DNA of 24,908 nucleotides from an uncultured Clostridia bacterium (GCA_934167095.1 CAKPKE010000017.1:1-24908), one strand, 5' to 3'; positions 15,985 to 24,859 are shown, numbered from the stretch's first letter. Notes: generated from the sequence alone by a model not told the origin. A program made the numbers and translations.

Positions 15985-17565
15985 TTATTCAATTCCTAAG
16001 TATTCATCATAAGATACTTCTCTATCAATAACCTTGTCTTCTTTGATATCTATTATTCTATTCGCAATAGATTGCATTAATTGGTGATCATGAGATGTAA
16101 ATATCATATTTCCTGTAAATCTTGACATACCCTCGTTTAATGCAGTTATACTTTCCATATCTAAATGATTAGTTGGTTCATCAAAAATTAAGAAATTTGC
16201 TCCAGAAAGCATTAGCTTTGATAATACACATCTAACCTTCTCGCCTCCTGATAAAACATTAACTGGCTTTAATGCTTCTTCTCCAGAAAATAACATTCTT
16301 CCTAAAAAGCTTCTTACATAAGTTTCATCAGGATCTTTTGAATATTGTCTTAGCCAATCTGTAATTGATAAATCTGATTCAAATAAGTAATTATTATCTT
16401 TAGGAAAGTAACTACTTGTTATTGTTGTTCCCCAAGTAATTTTTCCAGCATCTGGTTGCATCTCTCCTGCTAATATTTGGAATAATACAGTTTTTGCATT
16501 TTCATTATCTGCTATAACGGCTATTTTATCATTTGCTTTTACTGTAAATGATACATTGTTTAAGATTTTTTCTCCATTTATAGTTTTTGATATATTTTCT
16601 ACTTTTAAAATATCATTTCCTGGTAATCTATCTGGTTTAAAATCTATATATGGATATTTTCTGTTAGATGGAGTTATTTCATCAAGTTGTATTTTTTCAA
16701 GTGATTTTTTTCTTGATGTTGCTTGTTTAGATTTTGATGCATTAGCACTAAATCTAGCAATAAAAGCTTGTAATTCTTTTATTTTTTCTTCTTTCTTTTT
16801 ATTTTGCTCTCTCATTTGTTTTTGTAATAATTGGCTAGATTCATACCAGAAGTCATAGTTTCCTGGATATACTTTAATTTTTCCAAAGTCTACATCACAA
16901 ATATTTGTACATACTTTATTTAAGAAATATCTATCATGTGATACAACAATAACTGTATTTTCAAAATTAATTAAGAATTCTTCAAGCCATGCTATTGTTT
17001 TTAAATCCAAATCGTTTGTAGGCTCATCCAATAAAAGAATGTCTGGATTTCCAAATAAAGCTTGTGCTAAAAGAACTTTAACTTTATCTTTATCTTCCAA
17101 TTCTTTCATATATTTATAATGCTTTTCGCCTTCAATTCCTAAGTCATTTAATAAAATTCCCGCATCAGACTCTGCATTCCAACCATCTAATTCTGCAAAT
17201 CTTTCTTCTAATTTTGCAGCCTTCATTCCATCTTCTTCAGAAAAATCAGGTTTTGCATAAATTGCATTTTTTTCTTGCATTATATCATATAATTCTTGAT
17301 TTCCCATCATAACTGTATCTATGACAGTATTTTCTTCGTATGCAAAGTGATTTTGCTTTAATATTGATAATCTTTCAGTTTTATCTTTTGTAACTTCTCC
17401 TTTACTTGGTTCAATTTCTCCTGATAAAACTTTTAAGAATGTAGATTTTCCAGCACCATTTGCACCTATTATTCCATAACAGCAACCTTTATTGAACTTT
17501 ATATTTACATCCTCAAATAAAGTTCTTTTTCCAAATCTAATTGTTACTCCATTTGCAATTAACAT
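15985..17565 (-). CDS. ykpA: ABC-F family ATPase, YkpA/YbiT type
   Basis: Soluble tandem-ATPase protein of 526 aa. ABC-F proteins act on ribosomes in translation quality control or antibiotic protection, not transport. NBD1 (about 1-220) has Walker A GANGAGKST, Walker B LLLDEPTNDLD and the switch histidine VVSHDRYF. The ABC signature is degenerate (LEDKDK in place of LSGGE). A charged linker (about 245-310) carries RFSANASKSKQATSR, diagnostic of the YkpA/YbiT group. NBD2 (about 325-520) has a degenerate Walker A (ADNENAKT) but intact LSGGEK and DEPTNHLD. From memory of YbiT and YkpA, both degenerate sites are lineage features. GGAAGG lies 12 nt before the ATG at 17565. It has its own promoter and terminator. 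Confidence 0.93.
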   Translation of the reverse strand: MLIANGVTIRFGKRTLFEDVNIKFNKGCCYGIIGANGAGKSTFLKVLSGEIEPSKGEVTKDKTERLSILKQNHFAYEENTVIDTVMMGNQELYDIMQEKNAIYAKPDFSEEDGMKAAKLEERFAELDGWNAESDAGILLNDLGIEGEKHYKYMKELEDKDKVKVLLAQALFGNPDILLLDEPTNDLDLKTIAWLEEFLINFENTVIVVSHDRYFLNKVCTNICDVDFGKIKVYPGNYDFWYESSQLLQKQMREQNKKKEEKIKELQAFIARFSANASKSKQATSRKKSLEKIQLDEITPSNRKYPYIDFKPDRLPGNDILKVENISKTINGEKILNNVSFTVKANDKIAVIADNENAKTVLFQILAGEMQPDAGKITWGTTITSSYFPKDNNYLFESDLSITDWLRQYSKDPDETYVRSFLGRMLFSGEEALKPVNVLSGGEKVRCVLSKLMLSGANFLIFDEPTNHLDMESITALNEGMSRFTGNMIFTSHDHQLMQSIANRIIDIKEDKVIDREVSYDEYLGIE

Positions 17566-17631
17566 AATTAAAATTTTCCTTCCATATTTAATTTATTAAA
17601 GTGTGTTTTCTCTTAAATTTAAGTCTTATCT

Positions 17632-17660
17632 ATTATAACTTGTTTTTGCTTATTTATCAA
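17632..17660 (-). promoter_or_regulatory. Promoter of the ABC-F gene, with nearby palindrome
   Basis: On minus: TTGATA (17655-17660), 17-bp spacer, perfect TATAAT (17632-17637). A 12-bp palindrome CTTAAATTTAAG (17612-17623) lies at or just after the predicted start point. The leader is about 60 nt. Confidence 0.6.
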
Positions 17661-17705
17661 TATTTTCCAGCAATCTTTTTTACTATTTTTGTTTTTATGT
17701 AAATT

Positions 17706-18905
17706 TTATTTAAAGTATTGCACATAGAAAATAGTTTCATTTTCATTTGATTCAGCCCAAACTTTTCCATTATTTTTTTCAATTATTGCTTTTGATAATG
17801 CAAGACCAATTCCAATACTATCATTTTTTGAATTTTTACCTTTATAAAATCTTTCAAAAATATGATTTAAATCTTTTTTATTTATTTCTTTTCCATAATC
17901 TTTTATTTTAATTAAATAATAAATTTTATTATTTTCAACATTAATATTTATTTTATTATTTTCTTCTGAATATTCAACACAATTTTTTATTATATTTGTT
18001 AAAGATTCTATTTGCCATTTTTTATCACAAATTAAATTTAAATTATTTTCGCAATTAAAAATTATTTTTATATTTTTTAAATCACATAAAACAGAAACAT
18101 TTTTTATTGCTTCATTAATTATTTGCTTTAAATCATTTTCTTCATTATTAAACTTTACTGTATTTGTATCAAATTTAGAAAGCTTTAAAAGAGCTTGTAT
18201 TAAAAAATTTATATTGTTTGTTTCTCGCTTGATGTCCGTAATAAAATCAAGTTTAGTTTCATCATCCATTTCTGGGTTATCGAGTATATTGTCTAGCATT
18301 ATGTTAATTGAAGTGAGTGGTGTTTTTAATTGGTGAGATATATCTTCTAATGAAGATTTTAAATTTATTTTATCATTATATGAATTTTCAGCTTGCTCTT
18401 TTAGCATTATTGTTGTTTTATATAATTCATTTTTTAAAATAGATAAATTTCCTTCTTCATTTTCTTCAATATTAATTTCATAATTTTTATTATTTATTTT
18501 TTCTAAATCTTTTATTATTTTATTTATTCTATTTTTTTCTTTAAAATAATAAATTAAAAATATTATTATTAAATTAAAAATAAATACAATAATTAATAAA
18601 TTATTTATTATTAATATTTTTTTATATTCTTTTTCACTATTTAAATCAAAAAATTCATTTTCTAAATTAATTCCATATTCTTTTAATATATTTTCATCAT
18701 TGTTATTTTTATTATTTAATATTAAAATAATATCTTCTTTTTTTAATTCTGGATATTTATTATTTAATTCATAAATAATATTATTTATTTTTTTATTATA
18801 ATTTATTTTATATTTATTATTTAAAAAAATATATAAAGAATTATTTAATAAAAAAAATAATAAAATAATACTAAATAATATTATAATTAATTTTTTATTT
18901 TTCAT
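17706..18905 (-). CDS. Two-TM sensor histidine kinase (BceS/VanS-like), extremely AT-rich
   Basis: Membrane kinase of 399 aa. Seen: TM1 (about 8-26), an extracytoplasmic loop of about 70 residues, TM2 (about 97-117), a coiled linker, DHp with the histidine in ISHQLKTPLTS, and an ATPase domain with N-box NIIKNCVEYS, a DYG G1-type motif and IGIGLAL as G2. The protein is dominated by Asn, Ile, Lys and Glu. The gene is visibly more AT-rich than its neighbours, especially for the N-terminal half, where whole lines contain almost no G or C. The ATG at 18905 overlaps the end of the response-regulator gene, so the two are translationally coupled. A TTG at 18908 is an alternative. It probably senses envelope stress through the adjacent ABC transporter, as in Bce-type modules; this is inferred from position. 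Confidence 0.92.
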   Translation of the reverse strand: MKNKKLIIILFSIILLFFLLNNSLYIFLNNKYKINYNKKINNIIYELNNKYPELKKEDIILILNNKNNNDENILKEYGINLENEFFDLNSEKEYKKILIINNLLIIVFIFNLIIIFLIYYFKEKNRINKIIKDLEKINNKNYEINIEENEEGNLSILKNELYKTTIMLKEQAENSYNDKINLKSSLEDISHQLKTPLTSINIMLDNILDNPEMDDETKLDFITDIKRETNNINFLIQALLKLSKFDTNTVKFNNEENDLKQIINEAIKNVSVLCDLKNIKIIFNCENNLNLICDKKWQIESLTNIIKNCVEYSEENNKININVENNKIYYLIKIKDYGKEINKKDLNHIFERFYKGKNSKNDSIGIGLALSKAIIEKNNGKVWAESNENETIFYVQYFK

Positions 18906-19554
18906 CAATTCTATATCCTATTCCCTTTACTGTAATAATTATATCATTTCCAATTTTTTCTCTAATTCTTTTTAAATAAACTGTGATTGTATTATCATTA
19001 ACATCATTTCCTGTCCAATTCCATATACACTCAATTAAATATTCACGAGTAACAACTTTATTTAAGTTTTCAAATAATAAATTTAATATTTTTATTTCTA
19101 AACTGGTCATATTTATTTTTTCATTATTTTTATATATTTCCATTTTATCAAAATTAAATTTAATATCTTTAATATTTATTTCATTATTTTTTTCTCTTAA
19201 AATAATTCTATTTATTCTTGCAATTAATTCTCTTGTAGAAAATGGTTTTGTTATATAATCTTCAGCTCCTAATTCAAAACCTTTTACAATATCATCTTCT
19301 GTATCTTTGGCAGTTAAAAATATTGTTGGTATTTTTTTATTCTTAATAACATTTTTATAAAAATCAAACCCATTTCCATCTGGAAGTGATATATCTAAAA
19401 TTATAATATTTACTTTTGTACTCTCTAAATATTTTTTAGCCTTTTCTATTGAGCTACAACTAGCATACAAAAATTTATTTTGTTCAAAAGCATATTCTAA
19501 TCCTTTAGTTATTGTTTGGTTGTCTTCTACTAATAGTATGTTAATTTTTCTCAT
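18895..19554 (-). CDS. OmpR/PhoB-family response regulator
   Basis: DNA-binding response regulator of 219 aa. Receiver domain (1-115): LLVEDN acidic pair, phospho-acceptor D54 (IILDISLPDG), FLTAKD and ITKPFS with the conserved lysine. The C-terminal winged helix (about 125-217) has the expected ending TVYLKRIREKI and VKGIGYRI. It is first in a two-gene operon with the kinase, 11-nt overlap. The start at 19554 follows AAGGGG directly with almost no spacer, but no other in-frame start exists. OmpR-type proteins bind direct repeats about 11 bp apart. The only such repeat seen here lies over the ABC transporter promoter (23026-23044), a candidate target. Confidence 0.95.
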   Translation of the reverse strand: MRKINILLVEDNQTITKGLEYAFEQNKFLYASCSSIEKAKKYLESTKVNIIILDISLPDGNGFDFYKNVIKNKKIPTIFLTAKDTEDDIVKGFELGAEDYITKPFSTRELIARINRIILREKNNEINIKDIKFNFDKMEIYKNNEKINMTSLEIKILNLLFENLNKVVTREYLIECIWNWTGNDVNDNTITVYLKRIREKIGNDIIITVKGIGYRIDEK

Positions 19555-19599
19555 CCCCTTATTTACATAATTTATATTTTTTCTTTATTAAGCACCTTG

Positions 19600-19608
19600 A
19601 TTATAGCA
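19600..19608 (-). promoter_or_regulatory. Extended -10 promoter of the two-component operon
   Basis: On minus TGCTATAAT, an extended -10 (TGnTATAAT), with no good -35. It lies about 46 nt before the response-regulator ATG and just downstream of the hairpin at 19616-19636. Confidence 0.5.
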
Positions 19609-19615
19609 TAAAATT

Positions 19616-19636
19616 GGGGACAAATCCATTGTCCCC
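19616..19636 (-). terminator. GC-rich hairpin after the ABC permease gene
   Basis: GGGGACAA (19616-19623) and TTGTCCCC (19629-19636) form a perfect 8-bp stem with a 5-nt loop, 6 nt beyond the permease stop codon. On minus AATTTTA follows, a weak T-tract. It probably ends the transporter transcript. The GGGGACA/TGTCCCC motif is unusually GC-rich here and might be a copy of a dispersed REP-like repeat. Confidence 0.6.
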
Positions 19637-19642
19637 GTAGTT

Positions 19643-22306
19643 TTATATATTTTCATTTCTTATTGTTTCTATAATGTTTTTATTTTTAGCTTTGTTTACC
19701 GAGTAAATCATCAATGTAAATATTAAAACGAATACAACAGCTATACTTACAGCAATTCCTTTTATAGGTAAAGCATATTTAAATATTTGCATATTTGTCA
19801 TTGCCAAATAAATTAGGTATGATATTCCAATTCCTATAGGCAATCCTATTAATAATGATTTAAAGCAATAAAAGAAACTTTCTGAAAATATCATTTTATA
19901 AAATTCTTTACTTGTCATACCAACACTTTTTAATGTTGCAAATTCTCTTGATCTTAATTCCATATTAGTTGTAATTGTATTAAATATATTTGTTATTCCA
20001 ATTAATGCAATTACAATTATAAATCCATAAGCAAATATTGAGATTAGAATAAATAATGAATTTATTTGGCTCATTTGAGCATCAATATTTGTTAAATTAT
20101 ACATACTATCTTCGTTATTTAATTTCTCTATTTCATCTTGAACTTTATCAGCATTATCAACTTGTAAATAGCACCTAATTCCGTTTGTCTTGTATAGTGT
20201 TTCTATTTTTTCATCACTTACTACCATTATTGGCATACTATAGTAATTTTCATATCCAAATGGTCTTTTGTCAGTTACTTTTATAACTTCAATTTCCTTT
20301 TTCTCTTCTTCATTCGGCATTTCTCCGATTATTTTGTCACCATCTTTACATTTAAGCATCTCATAAGTAACTTTTTTGTTATCCCCATTTTCTCCAATTA
20401 CATCTGAAACACAGTTATTTATTAAAATTGCTTTATCTTTTGCATCATTATAATTTAAATTAAGCTCTTTTAAGTATCTTGCATATTCTTCTTCACCTAA
20501 AGAAACTATCATTATAGATCCTGCATCTTCATTTAAAATAGCTTCATATTTTATTCTATCTTCTGTTGATTTTACATTATCTGCACTTATATATCTTGTT
20601 TTACTAATAGTTTTTCTTTTTATTCCATCTATTCTAATAATATTATTTATAATTTCATTATTTTTATTTTCATCTCCAGAAAATGTTTCATAATAAATAT
20701 TATAATTATATTCTCCATATTCAAGTTTTACCATTTTAAATATAGTATTTATAAAATATGATAATGCTACATAAACAGATACACACATTATTATCGAAAT
20801 TACTGTTGTTCTATATTTTTTCTTATTTCTTTTCATATTCTTATATGAAATAGTTCCACCTATACCAAACATTTTACTAACTATTTTAGGTGTTTTTAAC
20901 TTTTTAGCTTTTATTTTTATATCTTCGTTGTTTCTAATAGCATTTATAGGAGATACTTTAGATGCCATTTTAGCACTTCTTTTTGCAGATAAGTATATTG
21001 TCAAGCTACTTAATAATATAGACACTAAAATTGCACCAATAGAAACTTTAAATATTAAAAATCCTTCCATTACAAATGCTGAGCCTAATAATACATTTGT
21101 AACTTTTATTAATATGTATGATGCTAAAATTCCACATACTATACCAATAGGAATTCCTATACAACCTAAAATAAATGCTTCATATAATACATTTTTTCTA
21201 ATTTGTTTGCTTGTCGCTCCTACGCTTGCAAGCATTCCATATTGTCTTATTTTTTCAGTTATTGAAATATTAAAGCTATTTTTTATACAGAAAACTGATG
21301 TAAATATAATAATTGCCGTTACTATAATCGCTAACATATATATTGCTTTCATTGTACCATCGCTAGCATTCATAGTTTCTAATGCAATTAAATATTGATT
21401 TGAATTTACATCAAACTTTGCATTTGCTAATTGTTCTGTTATTTCATTTAATTCACTTTTTGACAAATTTGCATTTGTACATAACTCTTCAAATAAATTT
21501 GCATCAACATTTAAAATATTAGCAGTTATTTTATATTGATCTTTTAATGCCTTTTTTGTATATCTAACATATACTGTATATTCTCCATCTTCTTTTTTAT
21601 CACTTAGATATGTTATAAAAGTATAACCTGGTGCAGAATAATTTTCAATTGAAGGCCTTCCAATTATTCCTACAACCGTATATGTTTTTGGGGTTGTATT
21701 TACTATTTCTTCTGTTTTTTCTTCCCTATTTTCTTTTTCAATTCCTTCTCCATAAAGAACTATTGAATTTTCATCTTCTTTAGTTACATAAGGATTATTT
21801 TGCGTAAGCTTTTCGCCATCACTTACTCTTGTTCCTACATCTAAAGTTATAGTTTGACCAACCTTTAGCTCAACTCTTCCATTTGTTTTTAAATGTCTTG
21901 GAATTACTATCTCATCAGAATTTGTTGGAAATCTTCCTTCTACAAGTTTTAGTCCAGTATTTTCTAATGCACTTTGGTCCATCTCCATAATGTATGCATA
22001 AGGCTTATATTCGTTTTTGCTACCTTCTATCTTTGCATATCCAACTTCTTTTGATACAGAACACTGTTCTATTGCTCTATTATTTTCAAATATTGATAAA
22101 TCATCACTAGATGCTTTGCTAAAAGTATAATGGTAATTTCCTGAGGACTTCCTTTCATAAGCAATCATACTTTCCTTAAAGCTTACTACCATTGAAGCAA
22201 CAGCTGTAATCAGTGCAACTGACAATATAATTCCTATTACAGTAACTATTGAACGCTTTTTATTTAACTCTAAATTTTTTACGGTTAATTTATTAAGAAG
22301 ATTCAT
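19643..22306 (-). CDS. ABC transporter permease, FtsX/MacB type with two large outer domains
   Basis: Membrane subunit of 887 aa. Predicted layout is two similar halves of four helices: TM1 (about 18-38), an outer domain (about 40-320), TM2-TM4 (about 322-342, 370-400, 418-440), a basic cytoplasmic loop, TM5 (about 492-515), a second outer domain (about 520-745), TM6-TM8 (about 748-775, 800-830, 838-865). Each half carries an FtsX-type coupling segment (ITEKIRQYGMLASVGAT and MELRSREFATLKSVGMT). It is translated from an AGGAGG embedded in the end of the ATPase gene, 3 nt apart. Such transporters use mechanical rather than channel transport and often handle lipoproteins or antimicrobial peptides. 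The substrate is unknown. A two-component pair follows downstream, as in peptide-resistance modules, but this protein is longer than classical BceB. Confidence 0.9.
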   Translation of the reverse strand: MNLLNKLTVKNLELNKKRSIVTVIGIILSVALITAVASMVVSFKESMIAYERKSSGNYHYTFSKASSDDLSIFENNRAIEQCSVSKEVGYAKIEGSKNEYKPYAYIMEMDQSALENTGLKLVEGRFPTNSDEIVIPRHLKTNGRVELKVGQTITLDVGTRVSDGEKLTQNNPYVTKEDENSIVLYGEGIEKENREEKTEEIVNTTPKTYTVVGIIGRPSIENYSAPGYTFITYLSDKKEDGEYTVYVRYTKKALKDQYKITANILNVDANLFEELCTNANLSKSELNEITEQLANAKFDVNSNQYLIALETMNASDGTMKAIYMLAIIVTAIIIFTSVFCIKNSFNISITEKIRQYGMLASVGATSKQIRKNVLYEAFILGCIGIPIGIVCGILASYILIKVTNVLLGSAFVMEGFLIFKVSIGAILVSILLSSLTIYLSAKRSAKMASKVSPINAIRNNEDIKIKAKKLKTPKIVSKMFGIGGTISYKNMKRNKKKYRTTVISIIMCVSVYVALSYFINTIFKMVKLEYGEYNYNIYYETFSGDENKNNEIINNIIRIDGIKRKTISKTRYISADNVKSTEDRIKYEAILNEDAGSIMIVSLGEEEYARYLKELNLNYNDAKDKAILINNCVSDVIGENGDNKKVTYEMLKCKDGDKIIGEMPNEEEKKEIEVIKVTDKRPFGYENYYSMPIMVVSDEKIETLYKTNGIRCYLQVDNADKVQDEIEKLNNEDSMYNLTNIDAQMSQINSLFILISIFAYGFIIVIALIGITNIFNTITTNMELRSREFATLKSVGMTSKEFYKMIFSESFFYCFKSLLIGLPIGIGISYLIYLAMTNMQIFKYALPIKGIAVSIAVVFVLIFTLMIYSVNKAKNKNIIETIRNENI

Positions 22307-22309
22307 CTT

Positions 22310-22981
22310 TTACACCTCCTTAACAATTTTTCCGTCTTCGATTTTTATTATTCTGTCTGCACATTTAGCAATTTCTAAATTGTGAGTTATCATTATTATT
22401 GTTTGTTTTAAGTCTTTATTTGATTTTCTTAGTAACTCTACTATTTCCTCGCTAGCCTTTGAATCCAAGTTTCCCGTAGGCTCATCAGCTAGAATTATAG
22501 ATGGTCTTGTAATTAATGCTCTTCCGATAGATGTTCTTTGTTGTTGTCCTCCAGATAATTCATTTGGAAGATGATTTTTTCTTTCCTCTAGTCCTAATCG
22601 TTTTAGCATTTCGTCCATATCCGTTTTATCAACTTTTCGTCCGTCTAATTCGACCGGCAAAGCAATATTTTCTTCAACATTTAATATAGGTATCAAATTG
22701 TAAAATTGATATATTAATCCAATTTGTCTTCTTCTAAATATTGCAAGTTTATCATCAGACATTTCATAAATGTTTGTACCATTTATAAATACTTTACCAC
22801 TGGTTGGTCTATCTACACCTCCCATTAGATGTAATAATGTTGATTTTCCAGAGCCACTTGCTCCAACTATTGCTATAAATTCTCCTTTATTAACACTAAA
22901 TGAAACATTATCTAACGCAACTACTTTTGTAGTATCTTTTCCATAGATTTTTGTTAAATTTTCTACCTTTAAAATTTCCAT
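22310..22981 (-). CDS. ABC transporter ATPase, LolD/MacB/BceA type
   Basis: Cytoplasmic ATPase of 223 aa that powers the FtsX-type permease encoded next. Seen: Walker A GASGSGKST at 40-48, Q-loop region YQFYNLIPILNVEENIALP, signature LSGGQQQR, Walker B with DEPTGNLD, and switch histidine MITHN. These spacings and the 'YQFYNLIP' Q-loop are typical of the MacB/LolD/BceA clade. The ATG at 22981 follows AAAGGAG. It is the first gene of the transporter operon and its promoter carries a Pho-box-like repeat. Confidence 0.96.
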   Translation of the reverse strand: MEILKVENLTKIYGKDTTKVVALDNVSFSVNKGEFIAIVGASGSGKSTLLHLMGGVDRPTSGKVFINGTNIYEMSDDKLAIFRRRQIGLIYQFYNLIPILNVEENIALPVELDGRKVDKTDMDEMLKRLGLEERKNHLPNELSGGQQQRTSIGRALITRPSIILADEPTGNLDSKASEEIVELLRKSNKDLKQTIIMITHNLEIAKCADRIIKIEDGKIVKEV

Positions 22982-23010
22982 ACGAAAACTCCTTTCTTAT
23001 TTTCAAATGG

Positions 23011-23044
23011 ATTATAACATGCACAAAGTGACAAGTAAGTGACA
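23011..23044 (-). promoter_or_regulatory. Transporter promoter with two TGTCA half-sites 11 bp apart
   Basis: An extended -10 on minus (TGTTATAAT, 23011-23019) has no consensus -35. Where the -35 should be, AAGTGACA occurs at 23026-23033 and 23037-23044. On minus these read as TGTCA half-sites with an 11-bp period. This is the geometry of Pho boxes and other OmpR/PhoB-class activator sites that replace the -35. Confidence 0.6.
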
Positions 23045-23049
23045 TTTAT

Positions 23050-23083
23050 AAAAAAAGAGTAGATATTATAAAATACCTACCCT
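23050..23083 (-). terminator. Terminator downstream of tRNA-Lys
   Basis: On minus AGGGTAGGTAT (23073-23083) pairs with ATATCTACTCT (23056-23066), 11 bp including two G-U pairs, followed by a run of seven T. It separates the tRNA transcript from the transporter promoter 6 nt away. Confidence 0.8.
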
Positions 23084-23091
23084 TTATTGTT

Positions 23092-23167
23092 TGGTGCACC
23101 ACCGGGGAGTCGAACCCCGGACCTTCTGATTAAGAGTCAGCTGCTCTACCAACTGAGCTAGTGGTGC
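23092..23167 (-). tRNA. tRNA-Lys (anticodon CTT)
   Basis: A 76-nt cloverleaf with encoded CCA. Acceptor stem GCACCAC/GTGGTGC, D-arm AGCTCAGTTGGTAGAGC, anticodon loop CTCTTAA giving CTT (reads AAG), T-arm CGGGG-TTCGACT-CCCCG. All stems pair. Confidence 0.97.
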
Positions 23168-23182
23168 TTATGAACATTATTT

Positions 23183-23211
23183 ATTATAATACTTAATCTT
23201 TATTGTGTCAA
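23183..23211 (-). promoter_or_regulatory. Perfect consensus promoter of tRNA-Lys
   Basis: On minus TTGACA (23206-23211), 17-bp spacer, TATAAT (23183-23188). Both hexamers match the sigma-A consensus exactly, as expected for a stable RNA gene. Confidence 0.9.
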
Positions 23212-23251
23212 GAAAAATCAATAAACTTTGCTCATAATTTCATAAAATTTG

Positions 23252-24859
23252 TTAAGATATATTTTGAATTAAATCTTCTTTTAATCCATCTAATATATTT
23301 TCATCTTCCTCATTGTTATTATTCTCTACGATTCCTTGTTTTGCACCTCTTATAATTATTTTATCCATTGGATGATAATAATCACTTGAGATTTTTTCGT
23401 TAGAAACCTCTGACCCATTTTTTCTTAGTATTTTATAAGTATCAACATTGCATCCATCAGAACCTTCTTGCTTTACTATTTCTGTTCCAGAATCCATAGA
23501 ATAATTATTTTCATATTTTACTTCTCTATTTATAATTGATTGTATTTTTGTTTGAAGTACTACTTCATATTCATTTGCTTCAAATCCTTTTATTGAAGCT
23601 TTGCAAACTCCGTCATCCGCAACAATTTCGACTAATATTGGATAATCTTTATCATTTTTAAATTTAAAATCTACAGACCCCCAAGATACCGTTGCATCTC
23701 TTCCTGGATTTACATACGAAGTTCCAAAATAATGATTACTTCTTTCAACTATTTCTAAATTAGCATACAAAACTGCATTATATAATGTTGAAGATACTTG
23801 GCAAATTCCCCCACCAACTTCTTTTACAACTTTTCCTCCAGAATATGCACCAGCTTCTGCATAACCTGCATCAATAGTTCTTTTTCCAACTATTTGATTG
23901 TATGAAAAAGTTTCTCCTGGCATGATTATTGTTCCATTAATTTTTGATGCTGATAAATTTATATTGTTGCTTCTATTTTCGTTTGTTGCATCATATCTTG
24001 TTGTAAAAGTTCCTAAAACATTCGGAAATGCATCTTTTCCTAAATCAGTAAGTGTTACTTGTGCTTTAGTAATTCGCAAAGGAATTATATATTCTTCTTG
24101 CTCCTCTTTTAATTTTTCTTTTGCCTCTTCTTTGTCAAATTCTATTCCATCTACATTTGGATAAACTTTTCCATCATCTGCTATATAAGCGTTTTCTGGC
24201 TTTCTACAAATTTCATTATAAATTTTTTCTATATCAATTTCTTCAGGTGCTTTTTCATAAATAGGAATTTCTATTTCGCAGTCTTTTGTATTACACTTTT
24301 TTATTTCTTCTATAATACTATTTTTTAGACTTTCTTCATCTATTTTTATTCCTTTTTTACCTTTTATAATTACTAAATTTTCGCCATCTATATAATATTC
24401 TGAATCTTGTTCAATATCATCTAAAATCAAATATACATTATTTATTTCTTTTTCAATCGTTTTTTCATCAAAATTAATGTCTATATTTATATTCTTCTTA
24501 AATAACTTTGTTTTTACTATGTTAAAATTATTAGAAAATATATTTCCGCCTCTTCCCAAGCTATAAGCCTGTGTTACAGCATTATCATAATTATAGCTTA
24601 TTTCTAATTGGCTCATATTTATAATATACTTTTGTTCATTATACTTTAATATGATATTTTTCTTATTTAAATTTTCAATATAATCTTCTAACTCTGATTT
24701 AACTGTGCTTTCTTCCTTTTTTGACACATTCAGTTCTTGTATATAAACTCCAGATATTATTGTATTATTAAATGAATTAACAAGAGCAAATATTATTGAA
24801 AAGAAGAACAAAACAGCTACACAAATAGCTACTATTATAATTTTATTTTTTGTACTCAT
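23252..24859 (-). CDS. VanW/G5-domain surface protein
   Basis: A 535-aa protein held by an N-terminal membrane anchor (about 7-29). A long region (about 30-290) resembles the PG_binding_4 repeats that precede VanW domains. It is followed by the VanW domain (about 300-440) with GGGICQVSSTLYNA, SNHYFGTSYVNPGRDA and SWGSVDFKF, and a G5-like segment (about 445-520). The C-terminus is acidic and Asn-rich, without an LPXTG motif. Members are tied to the cell wall, but their exact activity is not established; the name comes from an accessory gene in some vancomycin-resistance clusters and does not itself imply resistance. The ATG at 24859 has AAAGGAA upstream. No clear terminator lies between it and tRNA-Lys, so some read-through is possible. 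Confidence 0.93.
   Translation of the reverse strand: MSTKNKIIIVAICVAVLFFFSIIFALVNSFNNTIISGVYIQELNVSKKEESTVKSELEDYIENLNKKNIILKYNEQKYIINMSQLEISYNYDNAVTQAYSLGRGGNIFSNNFNIVKTKLFKKNINIDINFDEKTIEKEINNVYLILDDIEQDSEYYIDGENLVIIKGKKGIKIDEESLKNSIIEEIKKCNTKDCEIEIPIYEKAPEEIDIEKIYNEICRKPENAYIADDGKVYPNVDGIEFDKEEAKEKLKEEQEEYIIPLRITKAQVTLTDLGKDAFPNVLGTFTTRYDATNENRSNNINLSASKINGTIIMPGETFSYNQIVGKRTIDAGYAEAGAYSGGKVVKEVGGGICQVSSTLYNAVLYANLEIVERSNHYFGTSYVNPGRDATVSWGSVDFKFKNDKDYPILVEIVADDGVCKASIKGFEANEYEVVLQTKIQSIINREVKYENNYSMDSGTEIVKQEGSDGCNVDTYKILRKNGSEVSNEKISSDYYHPMDKIIIRGAKQGIVENNNNEEDENILDGLKEDLIQNIS

Noticed and set aside
15985..17565. Degenerate ATPase motifs as evidence of a pseudogene
   Set aside because: The frame is full length, the other motifs are intact, and related YkpA/YbiT proteins also have non-canonical sites.
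20928..21398. Open frame of 156 codons on plus inside the ABC permease gene
   Set aside because: Antisense shadow of hydrophobic permease helices, with no SD or promoter.
23026..23044. Short GTGACA repeats as a CRISPR-like array
   Set aside because: Only two 8-bp units, 11 bp apart, inside a promoter, with no spacers or cas genes.
23252..24859. VanW-like protein as evidence of vancomycin resistance
   Set aside because: No vanHAX, vanS/R cluster or ligase genes are present, and VanW domains are widespread in surface proteins of non-resistant Bacillota.
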